DNA from: an uncultured Actinomycetes bacterium
GTDB taxonomy: Bacteria; Actinomycetota; CADDZG01; WHSQ01
DNA length: 64,000 nucleotides
Direction of reading: 5' to 3'
NCBI GenBank assembly: GCA_937863385.1
Contig: CALMBW010000018.1
Span: 62,001 to 126,000, forward strand
Below, one piece after another: positions 26,283 to 35,358 of this stretch. Below the pieces are notes generated by a model. That model saw only the letters and a program-made list of their open reading frames with translations, searched no databases and was not told the origin of the DNA. A program made the translations under genes and the position numbers. Numbering within the stretch: position 1 is the stretch's first letter; every line of letters begins with the position of its first letter.

Positions 26283-27146
26283 GTGAAGGTGTGGCTCTCT
26301 GCGGCCCGGCCTCGCACGCTCTCGGCCGCGATCGCACCGGTAGCTGTTGGGACGGCTGCTGCGGAGGAGTTCATCGCGTGGCGCTTGATAGCCGCGCTGG
26401 TCGTCTCCCTCGCGTTGCAGATCGCCGTCAATCTCGCCAACGATCTCTTCGACGCAAACAGAGGCGTCGATACGGATGCGCGCGTTGGACCCGTTAGAGC
26501 AACCGCTGCAGGCCTGGTGACTCCGACCCAGATGAAGATCGCGATCGGGCTCTCCTTCGTCGTCGCAGGTGTTGCCGGAACCGCTCTGGCTGCAGCCGCA
26601 GGATGGGAACTGTTAGCTGTGGGCGCGGTATCGCTCGTCGCGGCACTGGCCTACTCGGGGGGGCCGAAGCCCTACGCCTCTCATGGGTTGGGTGAACTCT
26701 TCGTCTTCATCTTCTTCGGACTGGTGGCGACCGTGGGGTCAACCTACGTGCAAGACGAAACCGTGAGCCGCCTCGCGTACGTCGCAGCGGTGCCGGTGGG
26801 CCTGCTTGCCACCGCGATCCTCGTGGTCAACAACTTGCGGGACATCGAGACAGACGCTCGAGCGAACAAGCGAACCTTGGCCGTCCGGATCGGTGAGAGC
26901 CGCACACGCTCCCTCTTTCAGGCACTAGTGATACTTGCCTTCATCGATACGTTGGCAGTTGTGGGCATCACCTCTAGCGCGCTGCCGGCATTGGCGCTTA
27001 TCGCGGCCCCCCTAGCGGTCCGCCCGGTCAGCATGGTGATGAACTCGAACGAACCCAGTGAGTTGATCGAAGCTCTCGGCGCGACGGCCCGGCTTCAACT
27101 CGTCTATTCGCTCTTGCTGGCAGTGGGGCTATGGGCATGGAACTGA
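26283..27146 (+). CDS. menA: 1,4-dihydroxy-2-naphthoate polyprenyltransferase
   Basis: Integral membrane UbiA-family prenyltransferase of about 287 residues that attaches the isoprenoid tail to DHNA. Aspartate-rich motif 1 is [16 protein letters not shown] and motif 2 is [36 protein letters not shown] is the MenA N-terminal signature. Eight or nine membrane segments. GTG at 26283, ten bases after the menB stop (26289 also possible). The 3' end overlaps menC by 16 bp. Confidence 0.93.
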   Translation: MKVWLSAARPRTLSAAIAPVAVGTAAAEEFIAWRLIAALVVSLALQIAVNLANDLFDANRGVDTDARVGPVRATAAGLVTPTQMKIAIGLSFVVAGVAGTALAAAAGWELLAVGAVSLVAALAYSGGPKPYASHGLGELFVFIFFGLVATVGSTYVQDETVSRLAYVAAVPVGLLATAILVVNNLRDIETDARANKRTLAVRIGESRTRSLFQALVILAFIDTLAVVGITSSALPALALIAAPLAVRPVSMVMNSNEPSELIEALGATARLQLVYSLLLAVGLWAWN

Positions 27147-28060
27147 TCGCTTTCCGCATCCCGATGAAAGTGCGCTTCCGCGGCGTTTCCGAGCGCTGTG
27201 GCGTTCTGATCGGCGGGCGGGCCGGTTGGGGTGAGTTCTCCCCTTTCCCCGAATACCCACCAAGTGTGGCCGCTCGCTGGGCGCGAGCCGCGCTAGCTGC
27301 CGCCAACGATGGCTGGCCACGACCACTTCGCAAGCGTATCCCTGTCAACGCGACGATCCCGGCGGTCGGTCCTGAGCTGGCGTACGAGATGGCGCGCTCG
27401 TCTGGCTGCAAGACGGCAAAGGTGAAAGTTGCCGAAGGAGATGACATGGGTCGCGTCGAGGCGGTGCGGGAGGCACTAGGACCGGACGGCAGTATCCGGG
27501 TCGATGCCAACGGCATGTGGGACACCGATCAAGCGGTCCGAAACATCCGGAATCTCGCCCGATTCACCCTCGAATACGTCGAGCAACCTGTAGCAACGCT
27601 CGATGAGATGGCTTCGGTGCGCAGACAGGTAGATGTCCCCCTCGCGGCGGATGAATCCGTTCGCAATGCCGAAGATCCTTTGAGGATCGCCGGGCTGGAG
27701 GCTGCCGACATCGTCGTACTCAAGGTTCAACCCCTAGGTGGGGTCCAGCGATGTTTAGAGGTCGCACATGCGTGCGGGCTGCCGGTGGTGGTCAGCAGCG
27801 CAGTCGAGACGTCGATCGGGCTTGCTTCGGGCTTGGCCCTGGCGGCCGCTCTAGAGGAGTTGCCCTACGCATGCGGTCTCAATACGCTCTCGCTCCTCGA
27901 AGGCGACTTAGCCGACAAGCCTTTCGTCGCCCTTAACGGAGAGATCGCCGTGCGCCGGCCCGAGGTCGATCCGGAGTTGGCCGACCGCTACGCGCCGCCG
28001 GTGGAGCTGGAACGAGAGCTGAAGGCCCGCTTGCACGAGGCGATGGAGGCCCTTGGCTGA
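27131..28060 (+). CDS. menC: O-succinylbenzoate synthase
   Basis: Enolase-superfamily dehydratase, 309 residues, which makes OSB from SHCHC. Active-site pattern as expected: KTAKVKV (general acid/base lysine), IRVDANG, EYVEQP and ADES (metal ligands), and VLKVQPLGG (second lysine). Relatives of this subgroup can be amino-acid racemases or epimerases, but the menA and menD neighbours fix the role. The stop overlaps menD (TGATG). Confidence 0.93.
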   Translation: MGMELIAFRIPMKVRFRGVSERCGVLIGGRAGWGEFSPFPEYPPSVAARWARAALAAANDGWPRPLRKRIPVNATIPAVGPELAYEMARSSGCKTAKVKVAEGDDMGRVEAVREALGPDGSIRVDANGMWDTDQAVRNIRNLARFTLEYVEQPVATLDEMASVRRQVDVPLAADESVRNAEDPLRIAGLEAADIVVLKVQPLGGVQRCLEVAHACGLPVVVSSAVETSIGLASGLALAAALEELPYACGLNTLSLLEGDLADKPFVALNGEIAVRRPEVDPELADRYAPPVELERELKARLHEAMEALG

Positions 28061-29742
28061 TGGGACTGTCTCCAGCAGAACTCATGGCGCACACGCTCGT
28101 CGATGAACTCGTGCGCCACGGGGTCGGTCACGCCTGCATCTCGCCCGGAGCGCGTTCGGGTCCCCTTGCGCTCGCGTGCGCGCGCCACACCGGGGTCTCC
28201 ACGCACGTGGTGCTCGATGAACGATCTGCTGCCTTCGTTGCACTGGGTATCGGCAAGGCGACGGGAACCCCGGCCTTGGTGGTCTGCACGTCCGGCACTG
28301 CCGCCGCTAACCTGAGCCCAGCCGTCGTCGAAGCCGACCGCTGGCGGGTTCCCTTGATCGTCCTCACCGCGGACCGCCCTCCCGAACTCCGCGCCACCGG
28401 CGCCCATCAAACGATCGATCAGATACATATGTTCGGAGGGTGGGTGCGGTGGTTCACAGAGGTGGGGGTGGCCGAAGGCCAGATCGGTGATTCCGCTGAT
28501 TCATACTGGCGCTCGCTGGCCGGACGAGCGGTTAGTGAAAGCACCGGCTCGCCTTCCGGTCCCGTGCACCTCAACCTCGCCATGCGTGAGCCTCTGATCG
28601 GAGGCCCACACGAAGCTGCCACTCCATCGTCGGCAGGACCTCGAACCGCCCTGCATGGGCTTGCCGCTGAAGTCGACCTTGATGATCTAGCCACCCAACT
28701 GACGGGGTACGAGCGCGGTCTGATAGTTGCCGGCGCGACTTCAGAGCCGATCCCGGCCGCCGCCGAACTCGCCAGCCATCTTGAGTGGCCACTGCTGGCC
28801 GATCCGCTCTCTGGTTGCCGTGCACGATCAGGAACGATCTGTGCATACGACTCTCTGGTGCGGGATGAGACTTTCGCTCGCTCCCACGCACCCGAGGTCG
28901 TGATCCGGGTCGGCGCACTCGATACGAGCAAAGCACTGGCGGCATTCTTGGCGCGTGCAGAGTTCCAGGTACTTATCGACCCAGACGGTTGGTGGTTGGA
29001 CTCGCGTCGATCCATCACCGATCTCGTTACGGCCGACCCCAACACAGCACTTCAAACACTTCTGGGGCTGATGGGTCCGAGGGACCCCGAGCCCTGGCTG
29101 AACTCATGGGAGCGAGCCGAGACATCGGTGCAAGAGCTATACGACAACGAACTGACTACACCGAGCGAACCGGCCATCGCTCGCACGATCGCAAGGGCCA
29201 TACCCCCCGGCGGCCTGCTCGTCGTCGGGGCATCCATGCCGATCCGCGACCTGGAGTGGTACTCGGCCCCCCCGGCTCCCCTGCGGGTGTTTGCCAATCG
29301 CGGCGCCAACGGCATCGACGGTTTCGTTTCTACCTCGGTGGGGGTTGCTCTCGGATCCCGCGAGCCGGTCGTGGCGCTCTGCGGAGATCTCACGATGCTT
29401 CACGACTCCAATGGATTGCTGATCGATCACGACGCCGACGTCACCTTCGTCGTCATCAACAACTCGGGCGGTGGCATCTTCAGCTTCTTCGATCAGGGCA
29501 TCGAGCCCGAGCACTTCGAAACCCTCTACGGCACGCCTCAGCATCGTGACTTCGCAGCGCTTGCAGCCTTCCATGGACTCGAGTATTGCCTCGCTCACAA
29601 CCTTGACGACTTGGCGGCATCGCTGAAAGGCACCGGCGTCCGCATCGTCGAGGTTCGCACCGATCGCGCCGACAATGTCGCCACGCATCGAACCCTGAAC
29701 GCGAAAGTGGCGGAGGCCCTGGCGAGCCTCCGCCACCGCTAG
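28060..29742 (+). CDS. menD: SEPHCHC synthase
   Basis: Thiamine-diphosphate enzyme that joins 2-oxoglutarate to isochorismate, the first committed menaquinone step. 560 residues: ISPGARSGPLALACA, TSGTAAANLSPAVVEA and the MenD signature TADRPPELRATGAHQTIDQ in the N-terminal domain; LCGDLTMLHDSNGL with INNSGGGIFSFF as the ThDP/Mg motif in the last domain. The final codons overlap an 11-bp inverted repeat at 29707-29736. Confidence 0.95.
   Translation: MGLSPAELMAHTLVDELVRHGVGHACISPGARSGPLALACARHTGVSTHVVLDERSAAFVALGIGKATGTPALVVCTSGTAAANLSPAVVEADRWRVPLIVLTADRPPELRATGAHQTIDQIHMFGGWVRWFTEVGVAEGQIGDSADSYWRSLAGRAVSESTGSPSGPVHLNLAMREPLIGGPHEAATPSSAGPRTALHGLAAEVDLDDLATQLTGYERGLIVAGATSEPIPAAAELASHLEWPLLADPLSGCRARSGTICAYDSLVRDETFARSHAPEVVIRVGALDTSKALAAFLARAEFQVLIDPDGWWLDSRRSITDLVTADPNTALQTLLGLMGPRDPEPWLNSWERAETSVQELYDNELTTPSEPAIARTIARAIPPGGLLVVGASMPIRDLEWYSAPPAPLRVFANRGANGIDGFVSTSVGVALGSREPVVALCGDLTMLHDSNGLLIDHDADVTFVVINNSGGGIFSFFDQGIEPEHFETLYGTPQHRDFAALAAFHGLEYCLAHNLDDLAASLKGTGVRIVEVRTDRADNVATHRTLNAKVAEALASLRHR
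29707..29736. terminator. Inverted repeat at the menD 3' end
   Basis: Perfect 11-bp stem GTGGCGGAGGC / GCCTCCGCCAC, loop of eight bases, within the last codons of menD and between convergent genes. GC-rich and without a T tract, so it may be a Rho-assisted or bidirectional stop, not a classic intrinsic terminator. Confidence 0.5.
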
Positions 29743-29754
29743 GTGGTCGCCTTC

Positions 29755-31452
29755 CTAGAAGCCGATCTGCGAGAAGAGAGAGATGGTCTTCTCAAGGACG
29801 GCGTCACCGACACATTTGTCGATGGCATACGAGTCCTCGTAATTGACCAGCACGTAGCCCTTGATCGGGTCGGCAAAGCCAAGACCCTGTTGTGCCACCT
29901 GGCTCATCTCGAAGCTCTGCGGCATGTACCCAAGGGCGTCGCCTGCCTGCCCGACAGGCATCGTCACGATCGCTCCCGACTTCTCCTTGATGGTGTTGGA
30001 GACGTTCGAGAAGATCTCACCGGGAGCTGCCGAGATGGCGAAAGCGTTTCCGATGCGAGCAGCACTAACGGGCAACTCTACCGACATCGCAGAAGCGGAC
30101 ACACATTGCGCCTTGTTGGGATCCTTACCGGTGCGGATCTCTGCCGGCATCTCCAAGAAGCGGCGGTCGAAGAACCCGGGTGCCCCCAAAGCGGTCAAGG
30201 GAACATTCGTTACCGGGTGTGACCAAGTCGTACGCGCCACCCCGACCTCGGTCTTCTGGAGCGTCATCCCCCCACCGACTCCGGGGATCAGTCCGGCCAG
30301 ATCACGACCCATGAACTCGCTACCTTCGCCTTCATATGCAGGAAGGGGGTGTCGAGGAGAGATGTTCCCCAGGCCCGTCATGAAGAGCAGGCCCACGCCT
30401 CCGAAACGTTGCTCGACGGTGCGCTCGAAGAGACCGGGCCAGTCTGCGTGGCCCACACCGTTGTCGGCGTCCCGGGTGACGGGATGAGCGGCATAGGCCC
30501 CGATCGTGAACACCGTCTCCGGCTGGGATGGGTGCGGCTGGCCACTTCCGGCGTTGACCGCCACCGCGCGGAGCCATGTCAGTTCCTGTTCCTCGGCGCT
30601 TCGGTAGGTCGAGCGCCGCTCGCTGTTGAAACCCCGAGCTAGTTCCTCACCCGTCTCGAGCACCGCCAGGCGCATCGACGTCACCGCTTCAGTGATCGAC
30701 TTGCGGATCGCGTCCGAGACTTGCTTCATGTACCAGTCGGGAACGAAACCCCAGCCTCCGATGAAATCAGGCGAGGTGTGGCTATGTGTCGACGCGATAA
30801 CTATGCCTGCCGGGTCGATCCCAAGTTCTCCGGCGATCGAGGATGAGAGCTGCTTGATGCCACAGTCACTGCACTTGTTCTTGTAATCCCAGAAGTAGCC
30901 TTCGCCGTCGATGATGGTGGTCACGAGAGTCTTGCCGTTGGGGCCTCTGACAGCGGCGCTACGCACCCAGAAGCCCGTCTCATCGATCGAAGTGATGGGG
31001 TTCATGGGACCTATGCCATAGCCGCCCATGTAGATGCAGTTGGGATTCTCGGGCCACGGTGAACCAGCGGATGCCAAGTGAGCACCCGACCCCGGGAGCT
31101 GATCGACGATGTCCTCCGACAAGGTCGCGCACTTGGCTCGGTCTGTCTCCCAGGTGCCGCCGTAGTCCCCCGGCCGCGGCTCGATCGAGATCTTCGAAGC
31201 ACCGGCGAGAACGGATCCGGGGGGCGGGTTCTGACCGGGGAGCACTTGAACCGGTGCCTGAGGCGTCTCGTCGTCATCGTCGTCATCGTGGTCATCGTCG
31301 TCATCGTGGTCCCCGGTCGAGTCCTGGCCGGTGATGCTCTGGGTGGGGTCTTGCGCACCAACGGGAACGAGCCCAGAACCCGCCCAGGCCAGGCCGACCG
31401 AAAGTACCCCGACGATCAGGGACGAGAACAGGTAACGCAAGGCGCCTCTCAT
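29755..31452 (-). CDS. Secreted neutral/alkaline ceramidase-like hydrolase
   Basis: 565-residue exported protein: signal peptide in residues 1-33, then an Asp/His cluster (DHDDDDDHDDDDDDE) that may bind cations or act as a flexible linker, then a hydrolase domain. Within it GIVIASTHSHTSPDFIGGWG matches the zinc-site region of neutral ceramidases, and EVGVARTTW, MPVGQAGDALGYMP and YEDSYAIDK fit the same fold. It is shorter than classical ceramidases, probably without the C-terminal Ig-like domain. The true substrate (ceramide or another amide lipid) cannot be fixed. AAGGAG lies ten bases before the ATG. It separates two menaquinone blocks and has no obvious link to them. Confidence 0.65.
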   Translation of the reverse strand: MRGALRYLFSSLIVGVLSVGLAWAGSGLVPVGAQDPTQSITGQDSTGDHDDDDDHDDDDDDETPQAPVQVLPGQNPPPGSVLAGASKISIEPRPGDYGGTWETDRAKCATLSEDIVDQLPGSGAHLASAGSPWPENPNCIYMGGYGIGPMNPITSIDETGFWVRSAAVRGPNGKTLVTTIIDGEGYFWDYKNKCSDCGIKQLSSSIAGELGIDPAGIVIASTHSHTSPDFIGGWGFVPDWYMKQVSDAIRKSITEAVTSMRLAVLETGEELARGFNSERRSTYRSAEEQELTWLRAVAVNAGSGQPHPSQPETVFTIGAYAAHPVTRDADNGVGHADWPGLFERTVEQRFGGVGLLFMTGLGNISPRHPLPAYEGEGSEFMGRDLAGLIPGVGGGMTLQKTEVGVARTTWSHPVTNVPLTALGAPGFFDRRFLEMPAEIRTGKDPNKAQCVSASAMSVELPVSAARIGNAFAISAAPGEIFSNVSNTIKEKSGAIVTMPVGQAGDALGYMPQSFEMSQVAQQGLGFADPIKGYVLVNYEDSYAIDKCVGDAVLEKTISLFSQIGF

Positions 31453-31542
31453 GGCGGAGTAACTCCTTGTGCAAGGGGAAAGGGCACACCCCCACTTAGG
31501 GGTTGAGTGTCAGGTTCGCCATCCTTTGTCCGATTCCCTGCG

Positions 31543-31592
31543 TTCTGTTAACAGAAACGGCCAACCGTTGGCGGGTTTCGTTAACAGAACGG
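31543..31592. promoter_or_regulatory. Repeated GTTAACAGAA element before the ceramidase-like gene
   Basis: TTCTGTTAACAGAA (31543-31556) is a perfect 14-base palindrome; GTTAACAGAACGG recurs at 31580-31592, 32-37 bases away. The 140-base gap lies between the menF stop and the ceramidase-like start, so these could be operator sites for the latter. An imperfect 12-bp hairpin (CGGCCAACCGTT with AACGGTTAGCCG) over the same bases may end menF transcription. Confidence 0.45.
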
Positions 31593-32783
31593 TTAGCCGA
31601 GCTCTCTGCCGAGGGCGGACATGACCGCGTGGAACTTCACCCTGGTCTCTTCGAGCTCCTCTTCGGGCTCGGAAGCAGCGACGATCCCACCACCGGCGAA
31701 CAGCCGCCCGCGGGTGCCATCTATCTCGGCGCATCGCAGGGCTATCCCCCACTGCCCGTCACCGTTCGGGGCGGTCCAACCCACAGGTCCTGCATACCGA
31801 GCGCGATTCAAACCTTCCAGCGAACGGATGGCCTGAGCCGCCTCGGCCCGCGGGGTTCCGCAAACCGCGGCCGTTGGATGCAAGGCGGAGACGATCGCCA
31901 GCGACGATGCGCTGGCGGGCACCGTCGCCGTTATCTTCGTGGCGATGTGTTGGACGTTGGCCAGTTTCAAAAGATGAGGCGGCTCGACGACCACGCCCTC
32001 GGCGATCTCTTCCAGTACCTCCGTGACGGAGTCGACGGCGAGGATGTGCTCATCGCGATCCTTCTCACTCGCCAGCAATGCATCGCCGATCGATCGGTCA
32101 TCAGGGCCGTCGGCCCGGGGGGCGCTGCCAGCCAGGACCAACGATGTGATCTGGCTGCCTCGTTTACCGAGCAGCAATTCCGGCGTGGCCCCCAAGAAGC
32201 CGTCCACCGCGAACGTGTAGCACTCCGCGAACCGGCGCGACAAACGTCTCAAGATGGAGCGAACGTCAAAGGGCGTCTTCGACCAGATGTGGATGTCGCG
32301 GGCAAGAACCACTTTGCGAAGATCGGTGCCCTGGATCTGCTTCACGGCGCGAGCCACAGCATCGATCCAGTCGAGTTCCGAAACCGATGAGCCGGCATAG
32401 CGGACCTCGAATGGCGAGGTCTCGTAGGTCCGGATCTCGGGTCGTTGCTCACCGAGATAGGTGAGCCAAGACGTGCCCGCGCGGCGTCCGACTAGGGTAC
32501 TCGGCACGGCTACCACCGACCCGGGGATCTCGTCGTCGAAAGTGAAGCTCGCGAAAGCCACCGGCGGATGCTGGGGCTCCACCCCATCGAGCGAACCGAA
32601 GAACTCGCTCAACTCGTGCTCGGCACGTTCGAACCTGCCGGGGCCCGTACCAGGCTCGATCCGAAGAGCGTCGTCCCAACCCGCGTAGCCTTCTCCGTAT
32701 CGCGACCAGAGATACCCGCGGGGGTCGGCGAGACACGAGGTGAGGTCGACGGGGGCACCTAGGGGATGAACGGAAGCCTTCAC
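31593..32783 (-). CDS. menF: Isochorismate synthase
   Basis: Converts chorismate to isochorismate. 396 residues of the chorismate-binding family with the standard blocks KVVLARDIHI, FLGATPELLLGKRG, LAGSAPR, EKDRDEHILAVD, HPTAAVCGTPR, YAGPVGW and LFAGGGIVAASEPEEELEET. EntC, DhbC and MenF cannot be told apart by sequence; the menG and menB-D neighbourhood makes MenF the likely role. GTG start at 32783, directly adjacent to the menG stop. Confidence 0.9.
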   Translation of the reverse strand: MKASVHPLGAPVDLTSCLADPRGYLWSRYGEGYAGWDDALRIEPGTGPGRFERAEHELSEFFGSLDGVEPQHPPVAFASFTFDDEIPGSVVAVPSTLVGRRAGTSWLTYLGEQRPEIRTYETSPFEVRYAGSSVSELDWIDAVARAVKQIQGTDLRKVVLARDIHIWSKTPFDVRSILRRLSRRFAECYTFAVDGFLGATPELLLGKRGSQITSLVLAGSAPRADGPDDRSIGDALLASEKDRDEHILAVDSVTEVLEEIAEGVVVEPPHLLKLANVQHIATKITATVPASASSLAIVSALHPTAAVCGTPRAEAAQAIRSLEGLNRARYAGPVGWTAPNGDGQWGIALRCAEIDGTRGRLFAGGGIVAASEPEEELEETRVKFHAVMSALGRELG

Positions 32784-33467
32784 CTAATTGCTCCTTGTTG
32801 CAGTGATGAGTTGAGCAGCCCCCATACCCAGCGAGCGAACCGCAACCTCTTCGAACCCAGCTTTGTTGAGCATCAACTTGAGGTCATCGGTCGGCGGCAG
32901 ATAAGCCACCGACTCCGGGAGGTAACGGTAAGCGTCCTTGTCCGAAAGCAACCCACCGATCATCGGAACGATCTTGTTGAAATAGAAGGAGTGCCCGGCC
33001 TGCAACACCTTGGAGTTCGGCCGGGCAACCTCGATGATCGCGATGCGGCCACGCGGCGTGGTTACGCGGGCGAACTCGGCGAACAGTTCGCCGATATCCA
33101 CGACATTGCGAAGAGCGAATCCACAGGTCACGCCATACAGGGAGCCGTCACGCAACGGCAGCTTCGATCCGTCTGATTGAACCAGCGGGGCGGTCGTGGT
33201 CGCGCTCGTAAGCATCCCGTAGGACAGATCGAAGCCAACGGCAACCCCGCCCTGGGCCTGTACCTCCCGGCAGAGGTCACCGGTCCCACAAGCCACGTCG
33301 CCCACGATCGCACCTGGTTCCAGTCGCAGAAGAGCCACCGCCCGCCGGCGCCAGCCCGAATCCATGCCGAAGGTCATGATCCTGTTGACGAGGTCGTAAC
33401 GAGGCGCGATCCGATCGAACATCTCGCGCACCTGGGTGGCTTTCTCCCCCTTCGATGGAAGTGTCAC
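32784..33467 (-). CDS. menG: Demethylmenaquinone methyltransferase
   Basis: SAM-dependent C-methyltransferase for the last menaquinone step (UbiE/MenG family). 227 residues with YDLVNRIMTFGMDSGWRRRA (family signature), GDVACGTGDLCREV (SAM loop), GFALRNVVDIGELFAEF and the end VRSLGMGAAQLITATR. GTG start at 33467 overlaps the merR-like stop as GTGA. Menaquinone is the likely quinone; no ubiquinone genes are seen. Confidence 0.93.
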   Translation of the reverse strand: MTLPSKGEKATQVREMFDRIAPRYDLVNRIMTFGMDSGWRRRAVALLRLEPGAIVGDVACGTGDLCREVQAQGGVAVGFDLSYGMLTSATTTAPLVQSDGSKLPLRDGSLYGVTCGFALRNVVDIGELFAEFARVTTPRGRIAIIEVARPNSKVLQAGHSFYFNKIVPMIGGLLSDKDAYRYLPESVAYLPPTDDLKLMLNKAGFEEVAVRSLGMGAAQLITATRSN

Positions 33468-34210
33468 GAGCCGAGTCTCTGGCTTGCCTGGACGGCCTCG
33501 ATCTCCTGTGCACTGCCCTCTGCCTCGATGCGAGCTTGTGCCTCGGCCAGCAGGACCCTTTCGAAATGGTGTGCCACTAGAGATGTCGTGGCAGGAAGCA
33601 TCTTTCGGAACGCGTCGACCAGCTTCGTGGCAGCATCGGACTCGGACGTCGCTTGAGCACGGATCGGATCGCGGACGAAGGAAAGGAACATCTCGACGGC
33701 TTGAGAAGCGACGGTACGCATCGCCTCGTCATGCTGGCGCGCGAGGGCAAGCAATTCGGAGAGTGGCAATCCTGCTTGCAAGAGTTCCAGGCCGCTCGCT
33801 ACCACCTTGATGTCCGCGGTGGTGTAACGAGCCTCACCGCCAACCTTGTTCGACACCAACAATCCCTCGCGCTCGATCGCTTCGAGCAGCGCGGGCGTGA
33901 CGCCGGTCGCTTCGGCAACCTCATCCAAGGTCAGCAGCCGGTCCCCCGGCGGATCGCTCAGAACCGCTTGCACCAGTGCCTGGTCGGCGGCGTCGATGTC
34001 ACCGTCCAGCAGTGCCCTGATCGACCCCAAGGTGAAACCTTTCTCTTTCAACTCGCGGATGCGGCCGAGGCGCTCGAGATGCTCCTCGCCGTACCAGGCC
34101 ACGCGGCCTTCGCGTTGTGGTTGGGTCAGCAGACCCTTGGATTGATAGAAGCGGATCGTGTCCACGCTGACGCCCGCCCGTGTCGCCAGTGCGTCCACTC
34201 GATATCTCAT
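33464..34210 (-). CDS. Tandem-domain MerR-family regulator
   Basis: 248-residue regulator with two MerR-like winged-helix segments. Domain 1 (residues 1-68) is canonical: RVDALATRAGVSVDTIRFYQ, then GLLTQPQREGRVAWY and GFTLGSIRALL. Domain 2 (about 90-155) repeats the plan: LTLDEVAEATGVTPALLEAI, EGLLVSNKVGGEARY and GLPLSELLALA. The rest is helical, without obvious metal cysteines. ATG at 34210 is preferred over a TTG nine bases upstream. It is coupled to menG-menF and is first in that operon, so it probably responds to redox or quinone demand, or is autoregulatory (inference). Confidence 0.8.
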   Translation of the reverse strand: MRYRVDALATRAGVSVDTIRFYQSKGLLTQPQREGRVAWYGEEHLERLGRIRELKEKGFTLGSIRALLDGDIDAADQALVQAVLSDPPGDRLLTLDEVAEATGVTPALLEAIEREGLLVSNKVGGEARYTTADIKVVASGLELLQAGLPLSELLALARQHDEAMRTVASQAVEMFLSFVRDPIRAQATSESDAATKLVDAFRKMLPATTSLVAHHFERVLLAEAQARIEAEGSAQEIEAVQASQRLGS

Positions 34211-34256
34211 GAGCAACAACTCTACGAGTGATCGCTCGATTTATCGAGCCGGACGG

Positions 34257-35315
34257 CTACCCCGCCAATGAACGAGCGGTGGCACGGCTCTGGGCCACCC
34301 AGCCAAGGAGTTCCTCGAGGAGCAGGTAGTTGATGATGCGGTCTTTGGGGATGCCGGCGGATGCTGCCGCGGCAAGCGAAAGATCGACGTTGTAAAGCTC
34401 GCCGATGGAGTGGGCATCCGTCCCGATCGAGAACATCACCGGGTAGGTAGCTGCCACCTGAAGCATGTCGATCGAGAAGTCCTGTCGATTGGGTTGCGCG
34501 TTTATCTCGAATGCCTTGTTGTAGCGGGCCCCCTCTTCGAGCGCCGCCTTCCAGTCGGCTTGCACCCCTTTGCGCACACCGAACATCCGTCCTTGAGGGT
34601 GTCCGATGATCTGCACCTCCGGATGGCGCACCGCGCGCATGACCCGATCGGTTTGGTCGGCTTGAACGCGCAACTTCGAGTGGAACGAACCGACGCAGAT
34701 GTCCAATTGCTGGAGCACGTCGTACTCCATGTCGACTTCGCCGTCGGTGCCGAAGTTCAACTCGATGCTCCTAAGGACACGGAAATCCGTATCCATCTCA
34801 GCCAATCGTTCGTTCAGATCATCGATCTCTTTGATCTGGCCGGCGAGTCGTTCTTCATTCATGCCCCCCGCGATCCGCAGACCCTTGCTGTGATCGGTGA
34901 TCGAGATGTAGTCGTAGTCGAGCTCCAACGCGGCTTTCGCCATCCCAGCGATCGGTTCGGTTCCATCGGAGTAGGTCGAATGCATCTGCAGATCCCCGCG
35001 TAGCCCTTGCCGATACTCGGGATGGTCGTCGAGCACGGTCTGTGCGCCTGCGAAGGTGTTGAAGCCGGTTCGCAATTCGTCGGGCTCGGCGAGTTCGGGC
35101 GGGTCCTCCAGCCACTCGGTGATCTGACGCGCGACCCACGGTCCCACCGCCGGGAACTCGGTCAGCGAACGCCCGGCGGCGACTACCGCTGCGGCCTCTT
35201 GCGGCCACACGAGGGCATACCGCCCCGCTCGTCGCAGAGCCTTGGCCTTGTTCTCCGTGTACTCGAAGGAGGCCCCATAGAGGAGGTCGGCGAGTCTGGC
35301 GTTGGAAAGCGGCAT
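34257..35315 (-). CDS. PolX-type PHP phosphoesterase without polymerase domain
   Basis: 352 residues. The N-terminal 95 residues carry a helix-hairpin-helix-like piece (LTEFPAVGPWVARQITEWL) similar to PolX. From residue 105 a complete PHP metal site follows: GDLQMHSTYSDGTEP, SITDHSKGL, IELNF, GSFHSKL, IIGHPQGR, NAQPNRQD and GTDAHS. The nucleotidyltransferase part of family X polymerase is absent, so it is a stand-alone PHP enzyme, perhaps a 3' end-trimming nuclease. It lies beside DNA ligase and LigD-polymerase genes, which fits DNA repair. Confidence 0.8.
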   Translation of the reverse strand: MPLSNARLADLLYGASFEYTENKAKALRRAGRYALVWPQEAAAVVAAGRSLTEFPAVGPWVARQITEWLEDPPELAEPDELRTGFNTFAGAQTVLDDHPEYRQGLRGDLQMHSTYSDGTEPIAGMAKAALELDYDYISITDHSKGLRIAGGMNEERLAGQIKEIDDLNERLAEMDTDFRVLRSIELNFGTDGEVDMEYDVLQQLDICVGSFHSKLRVQADQTDRVMRAVRHPEVQIIGHPQGRMFGVRKGVQADWKAALEEGARYNKAFEINAQPNRQDFSIDMLQVAATYPVMFSIGTDAHSIGELYNVDLSLAAAASAGIPKDRIINYLLLEELLGWVAQSRATARSLAG

Positions 35316-35358
35316 CGGCCCAATCTACCCATGCCTGTGAGGCGGGCATCATTGGGAG

